A stretch of 64,000 nucleotides of DNA from Pipra filicauda. Its lineage: Eukaryota > Chordata > Aves > Passeriformes > Pipridae. The notes beneath the pieces are model-generated. The model ran no database searches, had not been told where the DNA came from, and saw nothing but the letters and a program-made list of their open reading frames with translations. The stretch covers positions 186,001 through 250,000 of the forward strand of contig NW_024104438.1 of the NCBI RefSeq assembly GCF_003945595.2. Direction: 5' to 3'. Within the stretch, counting starts at the first letter, position 1, and each line of letters opens with the position of its first letter. Below, piece after piece: positions 1 to 13,068 of the stretch. The position numbers were made by a program, and so were the translations under genes.

Positions 1-2283
1 ATTCTAAGAGCAACACAGATCCTGGAGCTGAACCTGATGAAAACCACACACCCAGGGACTAACTCAATTCTAGTGAAAACATTTTTCTTGCTTTCTTACT
101 TATAGTTGGGCTTTAATCCTGTTTGAAAGCAGATCTGCTGATATTAAACACAGGACTTTCTGCTTAGTATCCCTCACAGAGCACTTGATCTTCTAGTAAA
201 AAGCCCAAAGGAACATCATGTTCATGTTGACTTACCTGGCAGCTTCAGCCACAGTAGAAGACAAAAACACTCTGTTGATGTTTTTGAGGTGTTATTGCTA
301 ATGCTTTGTTTACTTCCATCATCAGCCAAAAATGTGCAATGCAAATAAATCACTAACCCCTTAAATATCTGCATTTAGCTAGGGACTAAAAGCAGCAAAA
401 ATGCTTTAGACATCCAGGTTTTTCAGGGTGTCCTGTTTACACCCCGGAGTCCAAGTTTGATATTATACCAGAGAATGAAAAAACGACTGTGCTCAAGGCA
501 CTGGCACTTAGAAACACCAAAACAGTTGTCACCTGCACCAACCCCCTGTGTCTTTCTTCTCCCGAGGCCTTGATGGGTACGGCAAGGGTACTGCCTACCA
601 GTCTCAGTCTTCTTCATCCACACGAGGAACTCATCCCCTTACTCACACATCATCCTCATTTCCATGTGCACATTTCCATGTGTGAATCCACATGTCTCCA
701 CTTCTGTGTTTCATACTGTCCTTGATCTTGCTGCAGATAACCCAGGAGAGGTGTTTGAACTGCAGCTCATGACATTGGCTTGTGGACTGGCATCTAGTGC
801 AGCATGAGCCACCCAGCAGCATCCTGCCCTGCTTCCTCCCGCCTCTCCAGGAAAGCCTGGGTTTCCTGTTAGTCCTGTATCCCAGAAGCCAGCCCTCCAC
901 AGAGGCCTCAGATACCCCAGGGCACCCCACATGGCACTAGACCCCTATATTTAGACGCCTGAGTTTTTTGCTGTCTGAACAGTGCACAGCTGAGGCTGAA
1001 ATTCAGGTCCAAATTCAGCCACCTGAAGGTGTTTGCATGGCAGGTGTGTCTGTGTGTCCATCTCAGCTCTTGCTGTGCCGATGCAAACCTGGTCCACACA
1101 GTCAGCAGAGACAACAGAGTCTTTCCTTTGCTATCTCTAGGTGTCTGCTGCAAAGAGAGGGTTGAATTGCTCCCTTAGAGCCCTCCCAGAGCGGGACAAT
1201 CTCCAGTGGTTACAAGAACTTAGAAACCCATCCACAGCAGTAGCCCACGGTGGGTACCTCTGCAGGAGGTGTTTGAAGCTGGACCTGACTCCCATCCAGA
1301 AGTATTTTGGACCCAGTGCTAAATAACAGAAGCAGGGACAGGCAGGTTAGTGCTGTGGTTGGGGAAAGGTTCAGTTCCAAGCTTGTGAAATGATGAGGCC
1401 TGCAGACCACGCAGAGTGGGCTGTTACAGCATGAAACTAAAAGTACAGTTGCTTTTCTTGAATAAAGCCTTTGACACTTTTTCCTATCCCACAGTCATGG
1501 CAAATGACTCGGAGCCCTGTCACTGCTTTGCCAGAGAGTGACAATGTACACTGATCACCAGGGGAATCCTGCTGCCACCACCTATCATAGTTCATGTTTA
1601 CATTTGCTGTTTACATCTGCACAGCCAGAGGTTAAATGCTGCCACAGGTTTCTTAGGAATTTGAGCCTTGCACTTGACTGACAGCTTCAGTAGACATAGC
1701 TGGTCCATCAATGCATTCATATCTCTGTAAATGTTATCGTAAGAGAGTGGTACAAAGCAGGATGCCTTCTTCTTTGCTCCGACCAAGTGGACCCTCCTGC
1801 CTTTTCTGTAACACTGATTGGTGTGGGTGCTTGTAGGATTCCATCAATCTCTTCCCACGTACTGAAATGGAAGGTCAAAATTGAAACAAGCTTATTCACT
1901 CCAAGGTTTTCAGCATTTCCTACAGCACAGTTTCCCGTGAATAGCAGGTGCCTGAACTGTCAGCACTCATCTCTGAGCTGAAGGAAATGCTGGACAGGAA
2001 TGTCATGCTCCTGCAGACCTCTTCTTAACAGAATGTGTACCTGATCATGGCATAAAGATGGCAAAGCTCAAAGTTTTCCAAATATTGGTTGCATATTAAA
2101 TAGTAAATAAGAAGTGGCATTTCCCTCCTGTGTAGCAAGGATAACAGAGCTCTATTTGGAGCTCTGCTCAAGGACCTTCTCCATCATTTCCCTCCCAGCT
2201 GCTCACTGCCCTAGGACTGCAGCCCCTTACACCACAAACATTGTGGTGAACTTCATGCCAAGCAGAAATCCTTTGGGATAATC

Positions 2284-2454
2284 CTGCTGCCCAGAGAAGT
2301 TGTGAACTCCCCATCCCTGGAGGTGTTCAAGACTGGGCTTGACTGGGCTCCGAGCAACCTGGTCTAGTGGAAAGTGTCCCTGTCCATGGCAGGGGACTTG
2401 GAACTAGGTGGTCTTTAATGTCCCTTCCAACACAAACCACTCGGTGATTCTATG
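2284..2454 (+). repeat. CR1 LINE 3' fragment
   Basis: The sequence follows the avian CR1 3' end: CTGCCCAGAGAAG, CCATCCCTGGAGGTGTTCAAG, a decayed run around the CATGGCAGGGG motif, CCCTTCCAACAC and a GTGATTCTATGG end. The terminal ATTCTATG places the element on the plus strand. It is a 5'-truncated dead copy. Confidence 0.9.
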
Positions 2455-4488
2455 GCAGAATCACACACTTGATCCCCACAGTAAACTCAGACACATTAAA
2501 AATCTTAGAGTTGTATTCAGCCTGGCAGCTGTATGAACAGTACAGTTGGTAGAGCCAAAAAAATGGACTTTGTGGGCAGATATTTAATAGCATAGAATAT
2601 ACCCCAAACTTCCCATTCAGAATCAGAAACAGGTCTGTCTCCTGGTGCTGCCCAGAGCTAAAAGACATCCCTTTGACAATTCAGGTTCCAAGAGAGAGGG
2701 TTTATCAGGAAGGCCATCCTTGGAGACAAAACCTGTATTTAGAGAATTGCTAAACCAGGAACAAGTTCTTCAGCTGGTTTAGCCCTTACTCACATTGCTG
2801 ATGACTCCTGGCATTAGCTGATGTCTGATCATCGTCTCCCAATCTTACCCTCAATAAAACGACCCTGCATTTTGAAATCCTCAAGCATCTTGTTAGCTCT
2901 AGTGGCATCATCATCTCCTATTACTAGAACTTAAGGTTGTGCAAACAAATTGGTCATTCTCTGCCATACCCCCAGGATCAAGACAGGGACCCAAGTGTGA
3001 AGCTAAACCCTGGCCTCACCTCTATTCAGCTTCCAGCAGCTAAGGATGCTTAACCTTCTAAAAACAGACTAGTTTGTGGTTTTCTATACTTTAATTTACA
3101 GGTTGTAAGTAAAAATAGTCTCAGCATCTCAGCCCTAAGAGAGTCATGAGGAGGAACTGGACCACTGCTCTCCTTTTTCCTTTGTAAAGAACGCGGAGAA
3201 ATTCAGAGCTGAGGGTTTCCTCTGGAGGGATTAGCCACACTTGTGCTTTAACCTGCCTTATTTTTTCCCTACAGCCTGTGGTTTTTCAGTAACAGAGCTA
3301 TGGCTGAGAGCACCTGCTAAGGAATTAGTTAGAAATGGGCTTGCTGGGATTTCTGGGGTAACTCCAGAGAGCAGAAATAAGGACCAGAGGAGAGTTATGG
3401 CGGAGAGAGAAAGGTGGGTGTAGGTGGGGCAAGAAAGGGAGCATCTCACTTGCTCTTTTTCTGTGTAATGCCCATTCTGCTTTCAGCAAACAATTTTTTA
3501 ATTCTACTTCTGAAACATCATGCAAACTTTTGTGGTATTTCTATTAGTATAGTTATTTTTTTTTTTTATTTTTTTTTTAGTATTAGTAGTGTCAAATGAA
3601 AATAAGGAAGCACACAAACACTGCCCTCTTCTCCCCTAAGCAATGCCATGGCTTGGCATTTCTAGAGAGCCTCACATTTCTATGGTGCTTCACAAACAGG
3701 GGCTCAGATATCAGCTTGGCACCAGCTGGGGTCACAGTTTCAATGTCGGAAGCACTTTAGTGGGAAGTCCCAAGGGTGAACACTGAAATGGCACCCATGG
3801 ACTGCCAGCCCCAGACTGACCCTTTCAGGTCCATTGTGGCTTGGATTTCTCCAGGAAGGAAGATGCTACTGAAGACCTCTGGTCATCTTCATCTAAATAC
3901 TGGGTTATTTTCCTTTGCTGTGGGATCTGAAGCAAACCTGGCTCTGTCACATATCAGAGGCTTATCAGAGCTTACTCATTTCGTTCAGTAAATTTTGCCA
4001 GGAATGCTTCAGCAACTCCAGGTCTTAGAGGAAAGCTTGACATTTGATGGGCTTTTTGTAGCAGTTCACTGGGCTGCAACCATATACATCCCACTGCCTT
4101 TCTCCCTCCTGGAGACAGGGGCAGCCGAGCACAGCGATCCGGTTTATTGAAAACACAGGTGTCAGACCTGGGGCTGCCCCACCGTGCTGGGAAAGGTCAC
4201 GTTCTGGACACCTGCTCTTCCAGATCACCAGGTTGCACTGCTGGTCACAAGGAATGGAGAGTTTCACAATAGGAAAACAACAGACTAGGACAAATTCTGC
4301 TCTCACAGGCCCTGCATGGGGTTTTCCTGGTGTTGAAACAGGATACAGGATCCTGCAGAGCCTCTGCCATCCAGGAAGAAGCAGGAGCAAAATGGGATGT
4401 AAGTTCCTTGAAATCTAAATGCCAGAAAAGCCCCTGCTCATTACTTGTCCCACTGCTGTAAGGAATTGAGTTTGGCTGTTAATTCTTT

Positions 4489-4560
4489 CATAGAATCATG
4501 AAATGTTTTGGGTTGGAAGGGACATTAAAGATCATCTAGCTCCAACTGTACTTCTTTGCC
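4489..4560 (-). repeat. CR1 LINE 3' tip
   Basis: CATAGAATCATGAAATG followed by GGGTTGGAAGGGACATTAAAG and ATCATCTAGCTCCAAC is the reverse complement of the CR1 3' terminus. Only about 70 bp remain, so the insertion was severely 5'-truncated or later eroded. Confidence 0.85.
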
Positions 4561-5324
4561 CTGAAAGAAACTCCTCTAAATAACATTGAATCCCTGTGTG
4601 ATAAATAAACTCAAGTCTCCTTCCCCAGAGGCCAAGCTGGCTTTTAAGGTTTCAGGATTATGGGGTGCAGCTCAGCAGGAGTTAAGCTGAAAGCTGATGC
4701 AACACTGATGTCTAAGGGCCGGAGCTGCAGATGTGGAAATAGGTACCTTCTCTTTGACCCCAGAGGAAACACTTTGGTTCCTCTGTCTTTGCATAATTAG
4801 GCATGGAACAATTTTAATATTTTATCCCTGCAGGCTTTAAGAAAGCCATAAATCTGAAAATCAGCATCAGAAAACAAAAGAGTGTTAAGGAGTGGGAGTA
4901 CCCTAAAGCAGTGTTTGGAGATGTCTTGGAGAGATCCAAGAGGAAGGTCTCAAAATGGTTAAATCTAGCACAGCCTACAACAGATCATGTCTGGTCCAGC
5001 GTCCACAGAGGTCACAAACACATGGAACAAGCTCCTTCACTACAGAAAGCAGCAGATCCAGCTGTTTCCATCTTGTCTTGTTCCCCCATCATTTTTGTCA
5101 TCAGCTGTTTCATGGGGAAGTCACTCGGATGCAGGACCACTGGGCTGGGCTGGGCTCTGTTGTCGTGGAGCTGGAACTGGTGACCTCTATTAGCCCCAGC
5201 TGACAAACCTCTTCCTCTCACAATCTCCTGGGGCTATTCCCTTAGTTTCAGTGCTGTTCACCTACCTACCTCCCCTGGCAACACAGGTATGAAAACATAA
5301 ACAAAGCTCAATTGCAGCTCTTAT

Positions 5325-5445
5325 AGTTTGTGTTGGAAGGGACCTTTAAAGGCCACCTAGTCCAACCCCCCTGCCATTAGCAGGAACACCTTCCACAAGA
5401 CCAGGTTGCTCAGAGCCCTGTCCAATCTGAATATATGTTGAAGCC
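5325..5445 (-). repeat. CR1 LINE 3' fragment
   Basis: GTGTTGGAAGGGACCTTTAA, CACCTAGTCCAACCCCCCTG and ACCAGGTTGCTCAGAGCCC match the reverse complement of the CR1 3' end. The terminal octamer repeat is lost and the left end is blurred. Confidence 0.88.
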
Positions 5446-6210
5446 TCAAGAAATTCTGAGCTGAAAAATTACACCTTTTTACTCTGTTTTATTGGATGCC
5501 ATTGGCTCATTTGCAGCGGTCAGAGAGATCACCTGCAGTCTGGAAATCCCAATGTTGGCTACAGGAGCTTCACAAACACAGCTGTTGAAAGTTTTTGTGC
5601 TAAAATTGGTTTTGTTGTGGTCAGGCATTGTGGAATTGATGAGGAGTAGAAGTTCTGTCTAATATTTCTCTGGAGATTTAAGAACCCCACAATAACATAT
5701 AAATATATATTTATCCTGTAACAGGATTTGTCCTGAACCTAAAGAAAAAAAGGATTTTGCTCAAACTGGACTGTTTTTATGCTGAAGTCACTTTGGTCCT
5801 TGCAAAAATAACTGACAACATAAAAAGTACCCAGATTCTTTCTAAAGGGAAGCATTTTGTCTGAGGTTTTTAATTTTGCTGAAATCTTGCTGACCCAGCA
5901 ATGTCACTGTGCAAAGTTCTGCAGGACCAAGTTAATGTTCTACTGAAATTCTTTGCTTCATGATTAGTTCTCGAATGGCTACAAAATGCAGACAAATGTC
6001 TAAACTAAATCCAAAGGGGCTAATCCTCATTTCACATGTAGCTAAATTTGGAACGGCAGTGAAGGCACTGCAATTGCAGCACTTGAGACCTTGTGATCTC
6101 TTTGAGATCCCTCTGGCTATGTATCCTTAAAAGCACTAAATCAGCTTTCACTAAATATACCTATCCATGCATTCCTAACGTTATTTTCTATATATTTTCT
6201 CTATATTTTT

Positions 6211-6382
6211 CGTTGCCCAGAGAAGCTGTGGCTGCCCCATCCCTGGAAGTGTTCAAGGCCAGGTTGGATGGGGCTTAGAACATCGAGGTCTGGTGGAAGG
6301 TGTCCTTGCCCATGGCAGGGGGGGTGAACTAGATGGTCTTAAAGCTCCTTTCCAACCCAAACCATTCCACGATTCCGTGATT
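6211..6382 (+). repeat. CR1 LINE 3' fragment
   Basis: TTGCCCAGAGAAGCTGTGG, CCCATCCCTGGAAGTGTTC, GGTTGGATGGGGCTTAGA and CCTTTCCAACCCAAACCATT are standard CR1 3' sequence on the plus strand. The end carries a decayed copy of the ATTCTATGATT repeat. Confidence 0.9.
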
Positions 6383-9300
6383 TTTCCCGGCGGTGTAACA
6401 GCCAAAACCACCACTAGATGTCACAACTGCCTCGCTGTTTGCTCTCCCAGGGCAGTTTTCCTCAACAGCCTTGGCTCGAAAAGGACTTTCGCAGATTTAC
6501 CCGAGGACCAAAACACAAAGGCCGTGCAACTAAACAAACCAAGATTTTGTCCTCAGGACGTGGAAGGTGCTCAAGACCTTTCTTGATGTGTTTCTCAAAT
6601 CCTCTCGTTTTGGGCACAAAAAGACTCTGCAGTTTGTTCAACGTGAAGGAAACTAACGTGCAGGACCTCCCTGACCCTTTGCAGCTGCAGCAGAAAACTG
6701 GGGAGAAGAGGTTTGAAGTGGGACACAAAAAAACCTGTGCTGAAGGCAGGAAAGCAAAGTGACCACAGAATATTGCTTTTGCCTTTATCTTGGTAATTTT
6801 GGTGCTGGAAGTAACTTTTCTGTACTTTCTTTAGTTATAGTGTAGGACATTTGCGTTGTCACTGTGGTTTGTGATGCTTGAACACATGAACACCTACCCA
6901 CCTCCTCCTGATGAAACAGTGAAGAAATAGCAATAACATCAACTGAACATAATTAGGCCAAACTCGGGATGTTTTCTGTTGAAGGAGCTAATTATAGTGC
7001 CAAACTGCTACAGAGGTTGGCAGCATCTCTGCTCTATTTTAGCAGCTTGTGGCAGAGAGGCAAATGATTGGAAGGTGAAGGAGTGAGCACAGTTGCTTCA
7101 GCCCATGTGAAGGTCAGGGAAGAACATTCTTCCCCTGTTCCCAGGGTAATATGATTTCTGTCTCCTGTGGTGTCATCTGTAGGAACCTGTTCATCCTCGG
7201 GACTTAGCACTGAGATCATCACAAAAAAAAAAAATAAAAATACACCATTTTCGGAGGGAGGTTCAAACTAATTATCTCCCACAGGCTTTCAGAGAGAGTT
7301 TTTCTTCCTCCCCTAAACACACTGTAGTCAGTGCACCAGCCTGTGCCATCATTATGCACATGAAAATAATAACAAAGCTGAAGATAATTAATTCATTCAC
7401 TCACTCTCTTATGACCAGTAATTGCTCCTGTGGATTCCTTTTTCACTCCAATGACAACGGTTATTACAAACAAAACCAAAACTGAATTCCTGTGAAATTG
7501 CTATTAAAGCATTCCCTGAAGGGGGGGAGGGGGGGAGAAAAGAAAGACTAAAACAAATAAAAAAGTACAACGAAAAAGAAGGCAAAAGTGTTTGATTGTC
7601 AGAGCAACAGTACCTTACAAAAAGCAGTGGGCATGTTGGTGGGAGTGTTCTCACTGTGCTGATTTGGTACAACAGGCATCAGCCTTGCACAGCTTCTACT
7701 TTCCATCATTTCCACAGCATCACATCTGCATCCCTGCCCAGCACTGCTGCCTGTGGCACCTCACAGCAGCAAACAGCTGCTTTCTGTTGAATTCCTTTCA
7801 GAGAGCCCAAGCATGAGGAGCATTCATTCCAATTGCTGTCTCCACACAGAGCAGGAAAGCTCCAGTGTGTTCGCCAGGATAACTTGCAGCCATCCCCAGC
7901 CCAGTGCTGATGAATTTTCATGCACACCAGAGATACACAGTTCAGACCATGGCTCAGACCACACTGACACCCATGTAGTTCTTCTGTAAGCTGCCCACAT
8001 CATTCCTCACACACCATCCAGCCTGCTGTACTTACCAGGATGGTCTTTCAGGCTTGACTCTTCTGGCTGCTCTTACTCTGCCTCCAAGGCAGATGAAGTG
8101 GGAAAGTCCAGGAACTTAAATTCTTTAGATAAATTCATTCATATGCCAACTGTCCTTTTCTAAAAGCTGAGTGCATTTAACAGGAAAAAAAAGATTTAAA
8201 ATCCCACAAAAACAAATGGCACTCTTACCTTGAGTGAGCTCTGGATCAGACCTGTGGTGGGTACCAGAGGAAACCCACCAGACACTCTCCCATCCTGAGC
8301 TCTCTCACCCCTCTGGGAGATGCCCCACCACAGGGCATCAGAAGCACACAGGCAGAGGCTGCTTTTCCTGAGCAAGGGGGAATTTTCAGCTCAGCGGGGT
8401 TCCTGCTTGGTTACACCACTTCAGTGGGCACCGCAGAGGATTGTCAGCTGTCTGCCCTCACACACCACTGAAGCACGCAGGGACATTTACCCTCAAACAG
8501 AAATATTTGCAGTGTTGAAATTCACAGGGATTATTCACATGTTTAGAATGAGGCAAGCCCAAGTCCTGAGGGAGACCACAGCAAAACACCACTCATCATA
8601 CACCTGTGTGTGACAGAATATAATTTTGATTTGATTTACTTCTGCAGTAATAAGAAAATCATACCTTGTGTGGTGATACACACAAAGACACTTGGAAGGT
8701 AAGTTCTTAAATGGCTGATTTCACAGTCATTTATATCTTCCTTCTGACCATACAAATTAGGGAAATATTGTGTAGAGGAAAGCTAGGGTTGTAATTTGAC
8801 CTCATATAGTTGTCACCTTAAAAGTCTTAATAAGCCAAAGGTGACAAATAAATTCTAACATGTGAGAAGGCACATAGAGCCACAGAAGAGACTTGGAATG
8901 CATCATCTGATAGTGTGGGAGGGCAGAGCCAACACAGGTCCTACTGGCAGGGACCAAGTTGTCTGCTCACTGGATATCCATCCAACACCTTTATTCCCTG
9001 GAGCAATGCCCTTACGTTCCCTCTAGTTCTCCACGTCCACCTCCTGTGCACTCGCCTGTTGCCTTTGAGCTCAGGCTGGTGTCCCCTTCTCATCCACACT
9101 GTCCTTCTGTGCTTCTTCCACGCTGGGGTGAACTGCAGAGGAGGAGCTGAACCACAGGTTAGGAAATGGATCACAGGGGAGTAAGTGGCCCATGGCTCTC
9201 CACTGATGGACTGTAACATGAACCCAGAGAGGCACAAAGCTGTCTGAACTGCCTTAGTCCATCATCAAGCCATCATCCATCTCAAGCATGGACAGATGGT

Positions 9301-12163
9301 TCCCCTCTGTTTGTCTACATTTGCCTGATTTGCACGACTTGCCTGTCACGAGATTATTTAGTAGGGGGATTTAAGTCAAATTCCTCTTCTGCACTTTGAA
9401 GCAATGCTTTGTCTGTCTGACTTCATATGCAGCCTAAAACCAGCTGAGGCCAGTAAGTCTGCTCATGCTGACACACTTTGCCAAATGAGCATCTCTGTTA
9501 GACCCAGTGACACTTTCTTTTGAGATAATACCAAATCACAGCTCACCCAAGCCTGGTGCCAACTGCCCTTCATGACTGGAGGGAAGAGAAAGTCAGCCCA
9601 CAATTTAGCCCAGAAGGGAAGAGAAGGGCAAAAGGGAGCATTTTTTTCCCCCTCCTACCCTCAATATGTAGCCCAGCTTTTCCTAAATCAGTCTAGTAAA
9701 TCCTAGATGAAAACATTAATAATCATAGCTGTAGATACAGCCCCTCTCCTGCCCCATGTCATCCTGGAGAAGCACCATGTGAGACCTGGGGAGGCTTCCT
9801 CACATTGTTGCACTGCCCAAGCTGTGCCAATTGGACCAGACAATCCTCGGGGCAAGGAGGGATGGAGCTGTATCAGACATGCCCCAGGTGATCATCTTCA
9901 AGACACCAAAGGTTTGTTGTGTATTTTGCTTTCACTGCATGGGCTGACCTCCCCAAGCATTGCATATGTTTGTCTGAGAGTCCTTGTCTGTCTCCAGAAA
10001 AACAGGATGGTTTCAAACCATCTGTTTATCAGTGGGGGTGACAACTAGTATTGCCAGGTGAAAACTGAGAGCCCTCATCTCTTTTGTCTTCTTGGAATTG
10101 TATTGCAAAAAAAACAACCCCATGGCTGGTCAGGCTTGGCCACAACCCAGAAATACTCTTTAGCAACCTGGCTGCTGGCACCTGAGTGCATTAAATCAGA
10201 CCTTTGTGGGTGATGAAGGCAATGACAGGGCTGATATGATGGCAAGCACTGGATGTAGGGAGTGTCTGGCTGCCTGGCAAGCAGCCCCATCCCCAGCACA
10301 GCCACGTTTCACCATCCATCTGATGGAGAGGTAACAACATAAATTTGGGGGTGTTGCCCAGCTGCAAGAATCAGCTGTCATGTTTCTCCCATGCCCTGGC
10401 TTGTTCCCAGAAAGCATCCCCCACTCTCACACAGCTTTCATGGAATTTTTCAGCACATGAATCTCCATATCCTCCCCCTGAGCAGCCTCAGCATAGAACA
10501 AGTCCAATAAATGTGTCACATCAGGGATTTTCCTATATATCACCTGTATTTTTTAAAACTGCATTTCATTCAAAATTTCAAAATATCTTCCTTCTCTGTC
10601 TTTGGATCCACCTGCACCTGACACTGATTTCTGGTTCATGAGCTTCACCTGCCTCACTGGAGTTGTTCCTGCTTTGAGTGGAGGTGAGGGACTGTGGATT
10701 GTCACCCTCTGATCAGTGGAAGCCTTTTACTAGATTGCACTTTCCTAGCAAGTAAGCAACAGCTTGGACCAACATGAAGTCCTCTGTACTTGAGCAGATC
10801 TGAAAAAATCTCTCTGCATCCTCCACTGAATATTTTGAACTCAGGAAAATCTTGTATTCATCCTTTTCACTTCAACCCATCTCTCCTAAAATTGAATTTT
10901 AAGTAGTGCAACACTTTGCTAAAGTGTTATTACAGTTCTCTCATGTTGAGAGACTTAGAGGCAGGAGGGGATGTGAATTGCCTTTATCTGGGTTAGGCAT
11001 TCCCAGGAGGTGATGGTCCTGCCTAAAATACACCCAAGTGGGGTGAATCCACTTGTCTCTTTCCACAGGGCTCCACATTTGCTCAAGCTCATGTAGCTTC
11101 TGAGTGGGAAGTTACGTGAGACAAATCCTGTTACTGATGGGGTAAAACTAGGAATAAGTTGCTCCTGGTCCTGCTCAAGCCATCTATTTGATCAGCAAAA
11201 TGGGTGTAGAGATGGATCAATAGACAAATAAATGTATTATAGTAGACAGTATTTGTCCATGCTTGCTGAGCCATCTGGCTAAATAACAGTATTGATCTTG
11301 TAAAAAATGACACCTCTAAAATACCTAACTTACTCCTCAAGCAGTAAATACAGGCCTCAGGGCATGAATTTCTGCACAGAATTTTTCTTGGGAAAGGCAG
11401 CCACCCACCACAGAGTAACAGCATTATGTGGACTCTCAGATGGGTTGTATCTTATATATTTCTCTCAACTTAGTCAAATGAAGACTAGAAAGATGTCAGG
11501 CTTTTCCATCTCATTTACTGAATATTTAGTTTGGAACTTTCAGTATTATTTAATCCAAAAATTTTCAGGTTTTCTAAGAATTCATTGACCAAACAAAGCT
11601 TGTTTGTTCATTTATAACCAAAATGTTCCCAACCTGGATGATTGAAATAAGCTACAAGTGCTCACTTTAAGCACTTAATGACTGCACCACTTTTATGAAG
11701 CTGAGAGTAAGAGCTGTGTTAAGACACAGGACACGTACAGAAATGGCATATGAGCCCCCATGTGAGATGCTGCTGTCATGGCTGGGAATAAAATAAAGGC
11801 CCAAGGCCAAGTTGGTCCTGAGCCAGAGGGAGCCAGAAATCTGGAGTGAGGGTCTCTGTGGGGCCGTGGGCACCAGGGCTCTCTCCCCTCAGGATGGGAG
11901 AGCAGGGGCTGCCTCATGCCGGACCTAGCTGGTTCCAGGTGGTTCCAGATGTTTTCATGATTGCTGGGGGTGCCAGGGTGTCCCTTTGTGACAGAGGCAG
12001 ATTCCAGGGTGCTTTGTAACATGGGGGCTGTGCCATGCCCAGAGGTCATTGTGACCCCAGGGAGGTTTCAGAGGCTCAGAGCCCTGGGGCACCCACTCCC
12101 AGGAGAGCCCCCCTTTCAGGAGGTAGCTGCTCCCGGGGGTGTCTCTGGCAGAGCACAACGGAG

Positions 12164-12238
12164 ATGCCCAAGGAGGAGGAGACAAACCCCAAATCCCAGC
12201 CCACTGAGGGGCTGCCAAGACTGCAGAGGAGGCAAAGC
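12164..12238 (+). CDS. Exon 1 of the unrecognised protein candidate
   Basis: This is 25 codons from ATG to AGC, acidic then basic, ending in LQRRQS directly before GTGAGG. The start context ACGGAGATGC has a purine (G) at -3. The same frame is open back to 12,035, so the true start could lie upstream or a further 5' exon could exist; AG acceptors near 12,104, 12,120 and 12,151 would allow that. Confidence 0.35.
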
Positions 12239-13068
12239 GTGAGGGACGGGGCAGGAGGGTGGTGGGACAGGCTCGAGCTGTGCCAAGGCAGCTGCCTTCA
12301 TCCCATGCCTCCTCCTGTTTCCCACAGGTGGACCTCAGGCAGCCACAGGAAGAGCAGCACTGCCCAGCTGATCCTCCCGAGGCACAGGAGGCGGCAAAGG
12401 CAGGACCTGCTCCTGCTTCGGGCAAGCAGGTGCCAGCAGCAGGGGCACAGAGCCGGGGCCCTGCCCCACACAGCCCCTGCTGCCCCCCCAGCCCCCAGCC
12501 CGCCCCGCTGACAGCCCATGTCCTCGGCGGGCAGCGGGCAGGGGCAGCGCCGGCAGCGCCGGAGACCAAGGAGAGGGCCTTGGCCAAGGAGGAGGGAGAG
12601 AGGAAGCTCTGCAGTCCCCGGCAGCTGCAGCACGGGGAAGACCACACTGCACAAGAGCTTTCGGAGGGGGAGCTCAGTGGACACCCAGAGCTGTCCCAAG
12701 GCGAGGACAGCAGCGACCAAAGGTCGTCACACGAGAGCTGGGAACGCATCACCATCCACACGATCTGGGTCAACCCCCAGTACGCGGAGCTCTTGCAGAA
12801 AACCCACACGGTTTCCCAGGAGCGGGCAGAGGCAGCAGCTCCTTCTGACTCGGGCGGGCAGGTGCCAGCAGCAGGGTCACAGAGCCAGGTCTCTGCCCGG
12901 CACAGCTCCTACTGCCCCTCCAGTTCCTCGTCCGCCCTGCTGTCGGCCCAGACCCCCAGCGAGCAGCAGGGTTCCCACACGCTGCAGCCCTCCCACTCCA
13001 GGCGGGCTCTGCAGACTCTCTGCAGGCTGTTCTGGTGCTCCTGTATGGCAGCACAGCCAGAGGATTAG
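12164..13068 (+). CDS. Unrecognised two-exon protein candidate (271 aa)
   Basis: A GC-rich island holds two open segments that join in phase. Exon 1 is 12,164-12,238 (ATG, 25 codons) and ends at a GTGAGG donor. Exon 2 is 12,328-13,068, preceded by a pyrimidine-rich tract and CCCACAG acceptor, and runs 246 codons to a TAG. The 89-bp intron is phase 0. The product is hydrophilic and rich in Gln, Glu, Ser, Pro and Ala. It contains a weak internal duplication of about 50 residues, seen as QVPAAGAQS and QVPAAGSQS, flanking a less biased segment with TIWVNPQYAELLQ. A Cys/Trp-rich C-terminus (LFWCSC) follows. I do not recognise the family. The exon 1 frame stays open upstream to an alternative ATG at 12,035, with a stop just before. 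It could be a lineage-specific gene, a decayed family member or repeat-derived open sequence. Confidence 0.4.
12328..13068 (+). CDS. Terminal exon of the unrecognised protein candidate
   Basis: This is 246 codons plus TAG, entering in phase 0 after CCCACAG. Two related low-complexity blocks (near 12,426-12,540 and 12,859-12,975) are about 70% alike at nucleotide level by eye, suggesting an internal duplication. The longer minus-strand frame over the same DNA (11,955-12,809) is probably its shadow. I see no exact AATAAA just downstream, which weakens the gene call. Confidence 0.4.
   Translation: MDLRQPQEEQHCPADPPEAQEAAKAGPAPASGKQVPAAGAQSRGPAPHSPCCPPSPQPAPLTAHVLGGQRAGAAPAAPETKERALAKEEGERKLCSPRQLQHGEDHTAQELSEGELSGHPELSQGEDSSDQRSSHESWERITIHTIWVNPQYAELLQKTHTVSQERAEAAAPSDSGGQVPAAGSQSQVSARHSSYCPSSSSSALLSAQTPSEQQGSHTLQPSHSRRALQTLCRLFWCSCMAAQPED

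Larger units (their letters stand above)
1..11948. other. Gene-poor flank downstream of RPIA
   Basis: I find no convincing exon in this stretch. Reading frames are short (mostly under 115 codons), overlap on both strands and resemble no family I recognise. The recognisable content is four CR1 fragments, annotated separately, and short homopolymer runs such as the T-rich tract near 3,555-3,580. A phrase near 1,465-1,500 faintly resembles a CR1 reverse-transcriptase region but is too decayed to call. An AATAAA-containing stretch near 11,790 lies just before the GC-rich island. Confidence 0.6.

Noticed and set aside
1465..1535. Ancient CR1 reverse-transcriptase fragment
   Set aside because: Only a short phrase (AAAGCCTTTGACACT) resembles the family; too little to annotate.
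11955..12809. 284-codon minus-strand frame in the 12-kb island
   Set aside because: It is antisense to the spliced plus-strand candidate, is Cys/Ser/Trp-rich in the manner of shadow frames, and I saw no splice or domain support.
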